Assembly: GCA_035527715.1 (NCBI GenBank)
Contig: DATKZY010000064.1
Coordinates: 1-64,000 of the forward strand
Length of the DNA: 64,000 nucleotides
Reading direction: 5' to 3'
Source of the DNA: DSUN01 sp035527715
Lineage (GTDB): Bacteria; Planctomycetota; PUPC01; DSUN01
The notes below the pieces were generated by a model that had not been told where the DNA came from, did no database searches, and saw nothing but the letters and a program-made list of their open reading frames with translations. Numbering within the stretch: the stretch's first letter is position 1; each line of letters starts with the position of its first letter. Below, piece by piece: positions 26,537 to 34,291 of the stretch. A program made the position numbers and the translations under genes.

Positions 26537-26600
26537 GGATGATTGGATGGCTGGATGAATGGAGGATTGGCTGACACCCATCCACCCATCCATTCATCCC
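26537..26600. repeat. GGATGG/CCATCC imperfect inverted repeat, copy 2
   Basis: GGATGATTGGATGGCTGG is followed by CACCCATCCACCCATCCATT as a complementary arm. It lies between the two oxidase subunit genes, just upstream of the second gene's start. Copy 1 is at 9324-9390. Confidence 0.6.
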
Positions 26601-26643
26601 CGCCAACATGCGCGCAGAACGCGCACGAGTCACGACGGGGACT

Positions 26644-27993
26644 CTAGTCTCCCGCGGGCTTGGATCCCGCGGGAGGTTTACGGAGCGACACCAGGTAGTC
26701 GGCCAGTGCCTCCTTCTCGGCGTCGGTGCCGGGGAAGGGCGGCATCGAGAGCTTCACCTCGTGCATGCGGTCGAGCAGGTGGCGAATCGTCTCGCGCGAC
26801 CAGCTTCGCACGAGCGGCCGCACCGCGTTATAGCCGTCCACCGAATGGCAGCGGAGACACGCCGCGCGATACACGGCCTCGCCCTTGCCGAGGGGGTCGA
26901 GCGCCGCATACGCCTTGCCCGGCGGCAGAGCCCAGGGACAGAAGGCCACGACGCCCTCGACGCGCGTCTGGGCGATGTTGCCGCGCCGGTCGAGCTTCGC
27001 AGCGGCCTCGGTCGTGACGCCCGTCGAGTACATGAAGCCCTCGATGATGTAGGGCCGCCGCAGCCCCTCGCGGACGAATTCGAAGGCGCCATAGGCCACG
27101 AAGGCCACGAGCACGGTCGCCAGCGCCTGCACCGAGGAGACCGTGTAGTCGCGCCGCCAGGCGCCGAGCGCCGCCGCAAGCCACAGGATGCCCAGGCTCG
27201 CCGCGCCGAACCCGCCGAAGATCAGCATCACCGGCCCCGCGCCCATCATCACCTGCTGCGCCCGCTCGGGGAGGACGGCGAACCCCCACCCCAGCAGCGG
27301 GAAGATGAGGATCGCGGGCAGGATCATCCTGTAGGCGAGGCTCACCACCCGCTCGCGCACGCGGTCGTCGGCGCCCTTGACGAATGCCGCGAGCGCCACG
27401 GCCCCCGCGCCGGCGAGGGCGAATGCCGCCAGCGCGCGGATCAGCGTGGTGGGGAAGTACGACGGATTGAGGATCGCCTTCCACACCGCGCCCGGCGCGT
27501 GCGGCACCCAGCCCCCCGGCGTGAGCATGAAGCTCAGAATCGCGTTGATGATCACCAGCGTGGCCAGCGACGTGATGGCGAACACCCAGCCGATGCGGTT
27601 GTGCACCTCCTGGCGCACGCGGCCCCACGTGAAGAAGTAGAGGAAGATCGAGACCACCTCGACCAGGAACAGCACCCACTCGGTCGCCCAGTCCCACACG
27701 AACTGGTGGATCAGCACGCTGATGGCCCTGGGGCTGACGAGTGCCACGGTGAACCAGATGCCTGCACCCGTCACGGTGCCGAGCACGTAGGGCACGAGGA
27801 GGATGAGGAGGGCGTATTTCTTCAGGAACGCGAGGGTTGCCTCGTCGCCCTCGCGGATGGCTCGGCGTTCGGCCAGGGCCACGAAGAACCCCGCCCCCAC
27901 CGAGAAATGCGCGATGAAGGCGTGGAACACCGCCACGCCTGCGATCAGCAGGCTACCGCCGAGCAGCGGCACGTCGAAGATGGGGTATTCCAA
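26644..27993 (-). CDS. CydA-like oxidase subunit I with fused C-terminal cytochrome c
   Basis: This 449-residue protein has nine or so membrane helices like CydA of cytochrome bd oxidases, including HFSVGAGFFVALAERRAIRE and the family-type end FEFVREGLRRPYIIEGFMYS. A class I cytochrome c follows: the heme motif CLRCH at residues 379-383 and the likely axial Met417 (KLSMPPFPG). Ordinary CydA has no cytochrome c, so the donor may be a cytochrome c domain rather than only quinol. The start is a TTG preceded by AGAGGGG. A sigma-70-like promoter lies at 28068-28095. It forms a two-gene operon with the downstream membrane subunit. Confidence 0.8.
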   Translation of the reverse strand: MEYPIFDVPLLGGSLLIAGVAVFHAFIAHFSVGAGFFVALAERRAIREGDEATLAFLKKYALLILLVPYVLGTVTGAGIWFTVALVSPRAISVLIHQFVWDWATEWVLFLVEVVSIFLYFFTWGRVRQEVHNRIGWVFAITSLATLVIINAILSFMLTPGGWVPHAPGAVWKAILNPSYFPTTLIRALAAFALAGAGAVALAAFVKGADDRVRERVVSLAYRMILPAILIFPLLGWGFAVLPERAQQVMMGAGPVMLIFGGFGAASLGILWLAAALGAWRRDYTVSSVQALATVLVAFVAYGAFEFVREGLRRPYIIEGFMYSTGVTTEAAAKLDRRGNIAQTRVEGVVAFCPWALPPGKAYAALDPLGKGEAVYRAACLRCHSVDGYNAVRPLVRSWSRETIRHLLDRMHEVKLSMPPFPGTDAEKEALADYLVSLRKPPAGSKPAGD

Positions 27994-28036
27994 GGAAGCG
28001 TTCCCCTCTGCTGGCCCGGTCCCGCGGGTCCTCGGG

Positions 28037-28061
28037 GCGCCGGGACGCCGGCGCGGCTACA
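28037..28061 (-). repeat. TGTAGC-type palindrome in the oxidase operon leader
   Basis: GCGCCGG-GACG-CCGGCGC is a perfect 7-bp hairpin followed by GGCTACA, that is, TGTAGCC on the minus strand. It lies between the promoter and the TTG start. Confidence 0.55.
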
Positions 28062-28067
28062 GCATCT

Positions 28068-28095
28068 AGTATACGAGTTCTCCGCTCCGCCTCAA
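28068..28095 (-). promoter_or_regulatory. Sigma-70-like promoter for the oxidase operon
   Basis: On the minus strand, TTGAGG (28095-28090) and TATACT (28073-28068) are spaced by 16 bases. They lie about 75 bases upstream of the TTG start. Confidence 0.55.
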
Positions 28096-28353
28096 GCGGT
28101 GGGGCTTCGGGCCTTCGTGTGGGTAGCCCCCAGACCGTTATCACCCCCGCATGCCCCCGGCAAGGACGGCGCCGGCCGCCCGCAGCAAATCCGCAGGACC
28201 AGGAGTCAAAGGTGAAGGGGGGTCTTGAGGCTCGAAATGCCGTCGCGCGGGCGCTAGCATGGCCCCGCCGACGATGCCTCGTGGGGACTCGAGGGCCAAG
28301 CGAGCGGTTCTTCCAGGGCAGGTTCCTGTTCACCCGTGTTAGGAGTGTGTGTG

Positions 28354-29334
28354 ATGCGAAGGCTGTTGCTGGGCGTTCTGGCGGTAGTGCTGGGTGCGTC
28401 GCCCGTCTGGGCGGGCGCTCCCGGTGACCAGCAAGGCAGGCCCGGCGGCCGGCAGGGGCGGCCCGGCGGCTTCCGCGGCGGGCCCGGCGGCCCGATGATG
28501 CCCGGGATGACGGGCCGCGGCGGCGACCGGGAGACCGATCTCTTCGACGTCGCTCGCCGCACCGTCACGGTGCCCGAGGACAAGCTGGCGGCCCTCGAGA
28601 ACCTCGCCCTCGAGTACGCCGTCGCCGAGAACGATGCCGTCGCCGAGGTCCGCAGGCGGCTCAACAAGGAATACCTGGTTAAGGTCGTCGCCCTGCTCCC
28701 CGACGAGGAGAAGCCGAAGTACGAGAAGGTCATCGCGGCCATGACCGAGCGCGACGATGCCATCGCCGCCGCCGAGAAGGAGCTCCGCGAGGCCCTCGAC
28801 AAGGTCAAGGTCGCCCAGGGCGCCGACAAGGTGGCGGCCCCGGCCGACCCCAACCAGCGCTTCTTCCGCGCGCGCCCCGGCGAGGTGCCCACCCGCAAGT
28901 ACGACGCCCTGCGCTCCTGCTTCGTCCTCACCGACGACCAGACCAAGCAGGTCGACGTCATCCACGACGCCAACCGCGACGCCGTGCGCGAGAAGATGCG
29001 GGCCCAGTTCGCCAATCTGCGGCCCGCCGACGGCGGGCGCCCCGACCCGGCCCGGATGCGCCAGATGGGCGCCCTCTACCGCCAGGCCCGCGACCAGGCC
29101 GACGACGAGGACGCCAAGGCGATCACCAACCTGCTCACCGACGCGCAGAAGAAGGACTTCGCCACGGTGTGCACCGCGATGGACGCGTATCGCAAGAAGA
29201 TCGCGGACGCCGAGGAGGCCTGCCGCGCCAAGGTCGTCGCGGTCGTGGGTATCGAGAAGGCGAGCGCTCTCCTCGGCCTCGGCGGCAACGCGGCCGCCGG
29301 GCCCGCCCCGGCCGAGAAGGGAACGGAGTTCTAA
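28354..29334 (+). CDS. Exported helical (Spy-like) protein
   Basis: This 326-residue protein has a signal peptide (LLLGVLAVVLGASPVWA) and a glycine/proline/arginine-rich stretch of about 30 residues with repeated RPGG. The remainder is highly charged and alpha-helical (EKVIAAMTERDDAIAAAEKE, CFVLTDDQTKQVDVIHDANR, LLTDAQKKDFATVCTAMDAY). The LTDDQ and LTDAQKK motifs recur in periplasmic Spy/CpxP-like and planctomycete exported helical proteins, which bind unfolded proteins or metals. Assignment is by pattern only. AGGAG lies 9 bases before the ATG at 28354. Confidence 0.6.
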   Translation: MRRLLLGVLAVVLGASPVWAGAPGDQQGRPGGRQGRPGGFRGGPGGPMMPGMTGRGGDRETDLFDVARRTVTVPEDKLAALENLALEYAVAENDAVAEVRRRLNKEYLVKVVALLPDEEKPKYEKVIAAMTERDDAIAAAEKELREALDKVKVAQGADKVAAPADPNQRFFRARPGEVPTRKYDALRSCFVLTDDQTKQVDVIHDANRDAVREKMRAQFANLRPADGGRPDPARMRQMGALYRQARDQADDEDAKAITNLLTDAQKKDFATVCTAMDAYRKKIADAEEACRAKVVAVVGIEKASALLGLGGNAAAGPAPAEKGTEF

Positions 29335-29377
29335 GCCCTGTACGACAATGCGACACCAGGGGGCTGAGCCACGGCCG

Positions 29378-29459
29378 GCGAGAAAAAGACACCCGCTGTC
29401 TTTTGCCGGAACGGCCCTGCAGGTGCTTCGCACAAAAGACAGCGGGTGTCTTTTCTCGC
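29378..29459. repeat. 27-base long inverted repeat (terminator-like or MITE-like)
   Basis: The arms at 29378-29405 and 29433-29459 are perfect complements apart from a single extra A in the left arm. Each arm contains AAAAGACACCCGCTGTCTTT or its complement. The 27-base loop is GC-rich. It lies 43 bases after the stop of the exported helical protein and could act as a strong terminator; the arm length and loop also fit a miniature repeat element. Confidence 0.7.
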
Positions 29460-29577
29460 TCGCGCCTCTCACGAGCACCGGCCCGGCTTCGCCCAGGGCG
29501 GCCCCTGCCGCCGCGAAGCCGGGCCGGTCGCCGGCGCCGCGAGCCCCCCCCATCACAGCAGGTGAAAGGACCACGCG

Positions 29578-29787
29578 ATGCCATACGGCGCGAGGAACCA
29601 GATCGTCGGCACCGTCAAGTCGGTGAAGACGGGCGACGTGATGTCGCTGGTGAAGTTCGACGTCACGGGCCCGTGCGAGATGGCCTCGGTGCTGACCACC
29701 GAGTCCGTTCAGCACCTGGGGCTGAAGCCCGGCGACCGGGTGAAGCTGGTGGTCAAGGCCGTGCACGTGCTGCCCGTCAAGGAGTGA
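29578..29787 (+). CDS. Molbindin (Mop/TOBE-domain molybdate-binding protein)
   Basis: This 69-residue protein is a single Mop domain: ARNQIVGTVKSVKTGDVM, the strand VMSLVKFDV, then TTESVQHLGLKPGDRVKLVV and the typical end KAVHVLPVKE. These small proteins assemble into rings that bind molybdate or tungstate, buffering or delivering the metal. AAAGGA lies 8 bases upstream of the ATG. No molybdate transporter is adjacent. Its 3' end overlaps the convergent DUF255 gene by 11 bases. Confidence 0.9.
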   Translation: MPYGARNQIVGTVKSVKTGDVMSLVKFDVTGPCEMASVLTTESVQHLGLKPGDRVKLVVKAVHVLPVKE

Positions 29788-32056
29788 CGGCGGGGCCTGC
29801 GAGCGCGGACACGACGGCGGCCGGGTCGGTGGTGGGCCGCTGGCAGGCGCCGCCCTGGCACACGTAGGCGGTGGCCTTGCCGCCGAGGGCCTGCTGGCCT
29901 GCGGTCGAGGGCGCCAGGCGGGTGATCGGGGGCGAGTCCTCGCCGGCGGGGCGGAAGAGGACGACTTTGCTCGGGGAGAACGTTTCCCTCACAGCCTTGA
30001 GCATGGCCCGCGTGTCGTCGGCGCCGGGGCGGCCGGCGATGACCACCTCGCGGGAGGGGCCGACCGCGAAGTCCACGCCGCACAGGAACTGGGTGAAGGC
30101 CGAAGGCATGCGGGCGACGTCGCCGGCGAAGGCTCGGCCGAGCTCTGCCGCACGCTTCTCGAGCTCCGCGTCGCCCGTGATGCGCGACAGGCGGAGCAGG
30201 TTGAGCATGGCCACCGAGTTGGCCGAGGGCACCGCGCCGTCGTAGGCCTCCTTGCGGCGGAGGAGGAGCTTCTCCCCGTCGTCGGCGGTGAAGAAGAGGC
30301 CGCCCGCCGCGGCGTCCCAGTGGTGCGCGAGGAGCAGCCGGTTGAGCTCGAGCGCAGCCTCGAGGTGTCGGACGTCGAAGGTGGCCTCGTAGAGGTCGAG
30401 CAGCCCCCAGATGAGAAACGCGTAGTCGTCGGCGTGGGCGGGAGCCGTGGAGGCCCCCCCCTCCCTCTCAGGGAGGGGGCAGGGGGAGGGTTGGGCGCTA
30501 TCGTGGGGGTTCACCCTCACCCCACCCTCTCCCTGCGAGGGAGAGGGGGTATTGGCGCGCCAGGCGTGGAGGAGCCGGCCGTCGGGGCGGCGAAGCTCTC
30601 GGAGCACGAATGCCGCGGCGCGCTCGGCCGCTGCCGCATACTTCGGCTCGTCGAATGCCTGCGCCGCACGGGCGAAGGCCGCGATCATCAGGCCATTCCA
30701 GTCCGTGAGCACCTTGTCGTCCTTGTGGGGACGGATGCGTCGCTCGCGGGCGGCGAAGAGCTTCCCCCGAATCGCGTCGAGGCGGGGGCGGAGGCCCGGG
30801 GCGACGGGCCCGTCGAGGTGGAGGATGCTCATGCCCGTGCGGACGCCGTGGGCCTGGTCCACGAAGTTGCCCTCGGGCTCGAGGTGGAAGAGCTTGATGG
30901 CGAGGTCGCCGTCCTCAGGGCCGAGCCGCTTCGACACCTCGGGCACCGACCAGAGGTAGAACTTGCCCTCCTCGCCCTCGGAATCGGCGTCCTCGGCCGA
31001 GTAGAAGCCGCCCTCGGGCGCGGTCATGTCGCGCAGGACGTAGCCGAGGATGTCCCGGGTGGTCTCCTGATACTCCTGCTTGCCCGTGGCCTGGAACGCC
31101 TCGGTGCAGGCCAGGGCGAGGAGGGCCTGGTCGTAGAGCATCTTCTCGAAGTGCGGCACGAGCCAGCGGGCGTCGGTCGAGTACCGGTGGAAGCCGCCGC
31201 CGAGGTGGTCCCAGATGCCGCCGAGGCGCATCGCCTGAAGCGTCCGCTCGGCCATTTCGAGTGAGCGCGCCTCGCCGGTGCGTCGCCAGTGGCGCAGCAG
31301 GAACAGCAGGTTGTGCGGTGTGGGGAATTTCGGGGCGTCGGCGAAGCCGCCGTGCTGCTCGTCGAAGCGTGTGGCGAGCTGTTCGGCAGCCGCCTGGAGC
31401 GTCGCCTTGCCTGCCTCGCCCCCCGCCGTGCGCCGCTCGGCCTTCTCGAGCGCCGCCGCGATCTGGTCGGCGGACTTCACGACGTGCTCCCGCCGCGTCT
31501 GCCACGTCTCGCGGATGCGCGGGACGAGTTCGAGCAGGCCGGCCCGCCCGAAGCGGCCCTCCTTGGGGAAATACGTGCCGGCGAAGAACGGCCTCTTCTC
31601 GGGCGTCATCACGACCGTCAGCGGCCAGCCGCCCCCGCCCGTCAGCGCCTGGCAGGCGGCCATGTACACCCCGTCGACGTCCGGCCGCTCCTCGCGGTCC
31701 ACCTTCACGCACACGAAGGCCTCGTTGAGCAGCTTCGCAACCTCGGGGTCCTCGAACGACTCGTGGGCCATGACGTGGCACCAGTGACACGTCGAGTAGC
31801 CGATCGACAGGAAGATCGGCTTGTCGAGCTTTCGGGCGAGCGCGAAGGCCGCCTCGCCCCAGGGAAACCAGTCCACCGGGTTCCGCGCGTGCTGGAGGAG
31901 ATACGGGCTTTTCTCCCCTGCCAGGCGGTTCGTGTGCGATGCGTCTGTATTGGTCATGGCTCGTGGCTCAGCCTTCTGCGCTGGACAGCCCGGGCCCACG
32001 AAGCACAGGAACGCGGTGAGAAGGGCATGCGACACCGTGGGGCGCGGGCGGCTCAT
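29777..32056 (-). CDS. Exported DUF255 thioredoxin-domain protein (YyaL/SPATA20 family)
   Basis: This 759-residue protein has a hydrophobic N-terminus ending FVGPGC that may be a lipobox. The DUF255 thioredoxin-fold domain follows: NRLAGEKSPYLLQHARNPVD, then STCHWCHVMAHESFEDPEVA with the CxxC at residues 90 and 93. The C-terminal part is the alpha/alpha-toroid typical of the family (GGGFHRYSTDARWLVPHFEK, LTDWNGLMIAAFARAAQAF). Family members are usually about 650-700 residues. The extra length includes an insertion at 30453-30550 encoding low-complexity PSPSQGEGG and PLPEREGG strings. Function of the family is unsettled; redox or sugar-related roles are suggested. Confidence 0.88.
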   Translation of the reverse strand: MSRPRPTVSHALLTAFLCFVGPGCPAQKAEPRAMTNTDASHTNRLAGEKSPYLLQHARNPVDWFPWGEAAFALARKLDKPIFLSIGYSTCHWCHVMAHESFEDPEVAKLLNEAFVCVKVDREERPDVDGVYMAACQALTGGGGWPLTVVMTPEKRPFFAGTYFPKEGRFGRAGLLELVPRIRETWQTRREHVVKSADQIAAALEKAERRTAGGEAGKATLQAAAEQLATRFDEQHGGFADAPKFPTPHNLLFLLRHWRRTGEARSLEMAERTLQAMRLGGIWDHLGGGFHRYSTDARWLVPHFEKMLYDQALLALACTEAFQATGKQEYQETTRDILGYVLRDMTAPEGGFYSAEDADSEGEEGKFYLWSVPEVSKRLGPEDGDLAIKLFHLEPEGNFVDQAHGVRTGMSILHLDGPVAPGLRPRLDAIRGKLFAARERRIRPHKDDKVLTDWNGLMIAAFARAAQAFDEPKYAAAAERAAAFVLRELRRPDGRLLHAWRANTPSPSQGEGGVRVNPHDSAQPSPCPLPEREGGASTAPAHADDYAFLIWGLLDLYEATFDVRHLEAALELNRLLLAHHWDAAAGGLFFTADDGEKLLLRRKEAYDGAVPSANSVAMLNLLRLSRITGDAELEKRAAELGRAFAGDVARMPSAFTQFLCGVDFAVGPSREVVIAGRPGADDTRAMLKAVRETFSPSKVVLFRPAGEDSPPITRLAPSTAGQQALGGKATAYVCQGGACQRPTTDPAAVVSALAGPAVTP
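30453..30550. repeat. Palindromic CCCTCTCCCT insertion inside the DUF255 gene
   Basis: Two hairpins (CCCCCTCCCT-CTC-AGGGAGGGGG and CCCTCTCCCT-GCG-AGGGAGAGGG) are joined by about 40 bases. Both are translated in frame into about 33 low-complexity residues. The same type of sequence appears intergenically at about 40345-40411. Confidence 0.7.
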
Positions 32057-32085
32057 CGGCGTTTCTCCCCTCGTCCCCTACGGCG

Positions 32086-32114
32086 CTTGTAGCACACCCG
32101 GCGCGCGGAGTCAA
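32086..32114 (-). promoter_or_regulatory. Sigma-70-like promoter for the DUF255 gene
   Basis: On the minus strand, TTGACT (32114-32109) and TACAAG (32091-32086) are spaced by 17 bases, 30 bases upstream of the start codon. Confidence 0.55.
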
Positions 32115-32159
32115 CTCCGCTCCGGAAGCGAACTTGCCGCAGGTCCGGGCGGTTGGTCC

Positions 32160-32187
32160 TTGACACCGGGAATCTTGCGCCTACAAT
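32160..32187 (+). promoter_or_regulatory. Near-consensus sigma-70 promoter for the zinc-ribbon/TPR gene
   Basis: TTGACA (32160-32165) and TACAAT (32182-32187) are spaced by 16 bases, 111 bases upstream of the start codon at 32298. It is divergent from the DUF255 promoter. Confidence 0.65.
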
Positions 32188-32297
32188 GGAGGGGGATACA
32201 GGGGGCGAACCGTCGCGCGGCGCTCTTGGAGTCTGCTCGACCCGGGGGCCTGCCAGGGGGCGGTTCTGGCCGATAGTGCCGAGAAGGAGTCCTGTGG

Positions 32298-34193
32298 ATG
32301 AGCGCTCCTCGTGTGTGTGACCGCTGCGGCGCAGAAGTGGCGACGGCAGCGCGGTTCTGCGGGCAGTGCGGAGCCGCCCTGGCGCCGGGCAAGCCGCCCG
32401 GGCCGCCACGGGGCGCGGCGGCGCCGCCTCCGGCGCCCCAGGGACCCCCGCCGCGCGTGGGGCCGCCAGCCCCGCCGTCGCCGCCGCCTCGGCGCGCGGC
32501 GCCCCCGCCGGAGCCCGAGTGGCCCGCCACCATCGAGCTTCAGGTAGCCCCTGTGCAGCGACCCACGGCGCCCAAGGCCCCGCCCGAGCCGTCTGGAACG
32601 GTCGAGTTGGAGGCGGCCCCCGCGCCGGAGCCTGAGTGGCCGCCTATCCCGCCGGCCGCAGCCGAGCCGTCTGGAACTGTCGAACTCGAGGCGGCCCCCG
32701 CGCCGGAGCCTGAGTGGCCGCCGATCCCGCCCGCCGCAGCCGAGCCGTCTGGAACCGTCGAACTCGAGGCGGCGCCCGCGCCGGAGCCTGAGTGGCCGCC
32801 CATCCCGCCGCCGGAGCCCGAAGCCTCTGGGACCGTCGAGTTGGAGGCGGCGCCCGCGCCGGAGCCCGAAGCGCCTCACGCCCCGGCGACCCCGCTCCCG
32901 CAACGCCCGCTGGCCGCGCCCAAGCCGGCCATGTCGCCGCCTCGCCCTGCCGCGGCACAGGAACCCCAGGCGCCACCCCAGGAGCCGCCCCCGCACATCG
33001 AGCCCACGCCGGCCCCCCCGCGCGAGCCCGAGCGCCCCTACACCCCGTCGCCCTGGCCCCCCGTGGCCGCGGCAGACAAGCCGCAGGCGCCGCCCCAGGC
33101 GCCACCCCCACGCCCCGAGCCCACGCCGGCCCCCCCGCGCGAGCCCGAGCGCCCTTACACCCCGTCGCCCTGGCCCCCCCTGGCCGCGGCAGGCACACCC
33201 CAGGCACCCCCGCAGGAGCCGGCGCGCGCCGACGACCCGTGGGCCCCGGCCCCCGAGCACCAGGAGCTGCTTGCCCCGGCCCGCGCCGCGGAGCAGGACA
33301 TGGCGCCCAGTCCCTGGGCAGCGCCGAAGCCCGTCCGCGCCGCTAAGCCCGCGGCCCAGCCCTCCGGCACCGGGATGTGGACCCAGGCCCGCAGCGGCGC
33401 GAGCACTCAGTGGAAGGTCAGCACCCTGATTGCCCTCATGCTCATGCTCGGCGCGGGCGTCGTCGTCGCCCTCCTCAACCTCCCGCCCGGCTGGCTGCGC
33501 AAACACCTGTCGTCCGAGACCCCGTCGAAGACCACCACCGCCGCCCCGGCCCACCCCTCGAAGGCCGCGACCGCTTCGTCAGTCGCCCCGACGACCTCCA
33601 CGCTCCCCGTCCCCGAGCCGCCCAAGGAGCCCAAGACCGTCGAGCCCACCCCCATCCCCGAGCCGCCCAAGGAGCCGAAGACGGTCGAGCCTACCCCTGT
33701 CCCCGAGCCGCCTAAGGAACCGAAGGTCGTCGAGCCCCCGCCCGTCCCCGAGCCGCCCAAGGAGCCGAAGGTCGTCGAGCCCATCCCGGCCCCCGAGCCG
33801 CCCAAGGAGATCCGTGGCGACGAGCCGCTGGCCGCCATGGACGAGGCGACCGCCGTCGAACACGCGCAGCACGCGATGCGCAAGGAGAACTGGCCTCGGG
33901 CCGTCGCGGCCTACATGCGGGCCATCGAGCTTCATCCCGCCAGCGCGGCCTACTGGAACGGCATGGGCAAGGCCTGCATAGCCCAGCGCAAGGCCGCCGA
34001 CGCCTTGGCCGCGTTCCAGCAGGCCGCCGAGCTCGCGCCCGAGGACGGCTGGTCGCACGCCAACGTGGCTGGCGCGCTCGCGGCCTTGGGGCGTCGCGAC
34101 GAGGCCCTCGCCGCTGCCCGCAAGGGCCAGCGCCTCGGCTGCCGCGACCACTGGGCCTACAAGGACCTCGGCCTCGACCAGCCCGAGAAGTGA
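32298..34193 (+). CDS. Zinc-ribbon, proline-rich, single-pass TPR protein
   Basis: This 631-residue protein starts with a zinc ribbon (CDRCGAEV...FCGQCGAAL). About 330 Pro/Ala/Glu-rich residues built from tandem repeats follow, then one membrane helix (VSTLIALMLMLGAGVVVALL, about residue 375). A second tandem-repeat linker has the unit EPPKEPKTVEPTPIP, and the C-terminus holds two to three TPR repeats (AAYWNGMGKACIAQRKAADA, GWSHANVAGALAALGRRDEA). The zinc ribbon would be cytoplasmic and the TPRs extracytoplasmic if the helix crosses once. GAGAAGGAG precedes the ATG at 32298. Such layouts suggest a scaffold linking an inside signal to an outside assembly. The specific partner is unknown. Confidence 0.7.
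   Translation: MSAPRVCDRCGAEVATAARFCGQCGAALAPGKPPGPPRGAAAPPPAPQGPPPRVGPPAPPSPPPRRAAPPPEPEWPATIELQVAPVQRPTAPKAPPEPSGTVELEAAPAPEPEWPPIPPAAAEPSGTVELEAAPAPEPEWPPIPPAAAEPSGTVELEAAPAPEPEWPPIPPPEPEASGTVELEAAPAPEPEAPHAPATPLPQRPLAAPKPAMSPPRPAAAQEPQAPPQEPPPHIEPTPAPPREPERPYTPSPWPPVAAADKPQAPPQAPPPRPEPTPAPPREPERPYTPSPWPPLAAAGTPQAPPQEPARADDPWAPAPEHQELLAPARAAEQDMAPSPWAAPKPVRAAKPAAQPSGTGMWTQARSGASTQWKVSTLIALMLMLGAGVVVALLNLPPGWLRKHLSSETPSKTTTAAPAHPSKAATASSVAPTTSTLPVPEPPKEPKTVEPTPIPEPPKEPKTVEPTPVPEPPKEPKVVEPPPVPEPPKEPKVVEPIPAPEPPKEIRGDEPLAAMDEATAVEHAQHAMRKENWPRAVAAYMRAIELHPASAAYWNGMGKACIAQRKAADALAAFQQAAELAPEDGWSHANVAGALAALGRRDEALAAARKGQRLGCRDHWAYKDLGLDQPEK
32587..33810 (+). repeat. Tandem repeats in the TPR gene linkers
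   Basis: The first block repeats a ~78-base unit encoding SGTVELEAAPAPEPEWPP about four times, the last copy partial. A second ~117-base unit encoding EPTPAPPREPERPYTPSPWP occurs twice. A 45-base unit encoding EPPKEPKTVEP occurs about five times after the membrane helix. High nucleotide similarity between units suggests recent expansion. Confidence 0.75.
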
Positions 34194-34291
34194 CCCGCGG
34201 CGATCACCTTGACTCTCGGACGCCAAGCGAGTATCCTCCTTCCTGTGGCACAGGGGGCCTCGCGCACCCTCACCCCGCGGCGCACCAGCCG

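Larger units (their letters stand above)
27994..28353. other. 360-base divergent intergenic region
   Basis: It holds a TGTAGC-type hairpin at 28037-28061 in the leader of the oxidase operon and the oxidase promoter at 28068-28095. The rest, up to the start of the exported helical protein, shows no gene; a weak promoter-like pair (TCGAAA 28232, TAGCAT 28255) may serve the rightward gene. Confidence 0.5.

Noticed and set aside
34190..34291. Earlier start of the restriction-modification enzyme at 34190
   Set aside because: The 34 extra residues are low-complexity and overlap the TPR gene's stop; MTRATIF at 34292 fits the family start better.
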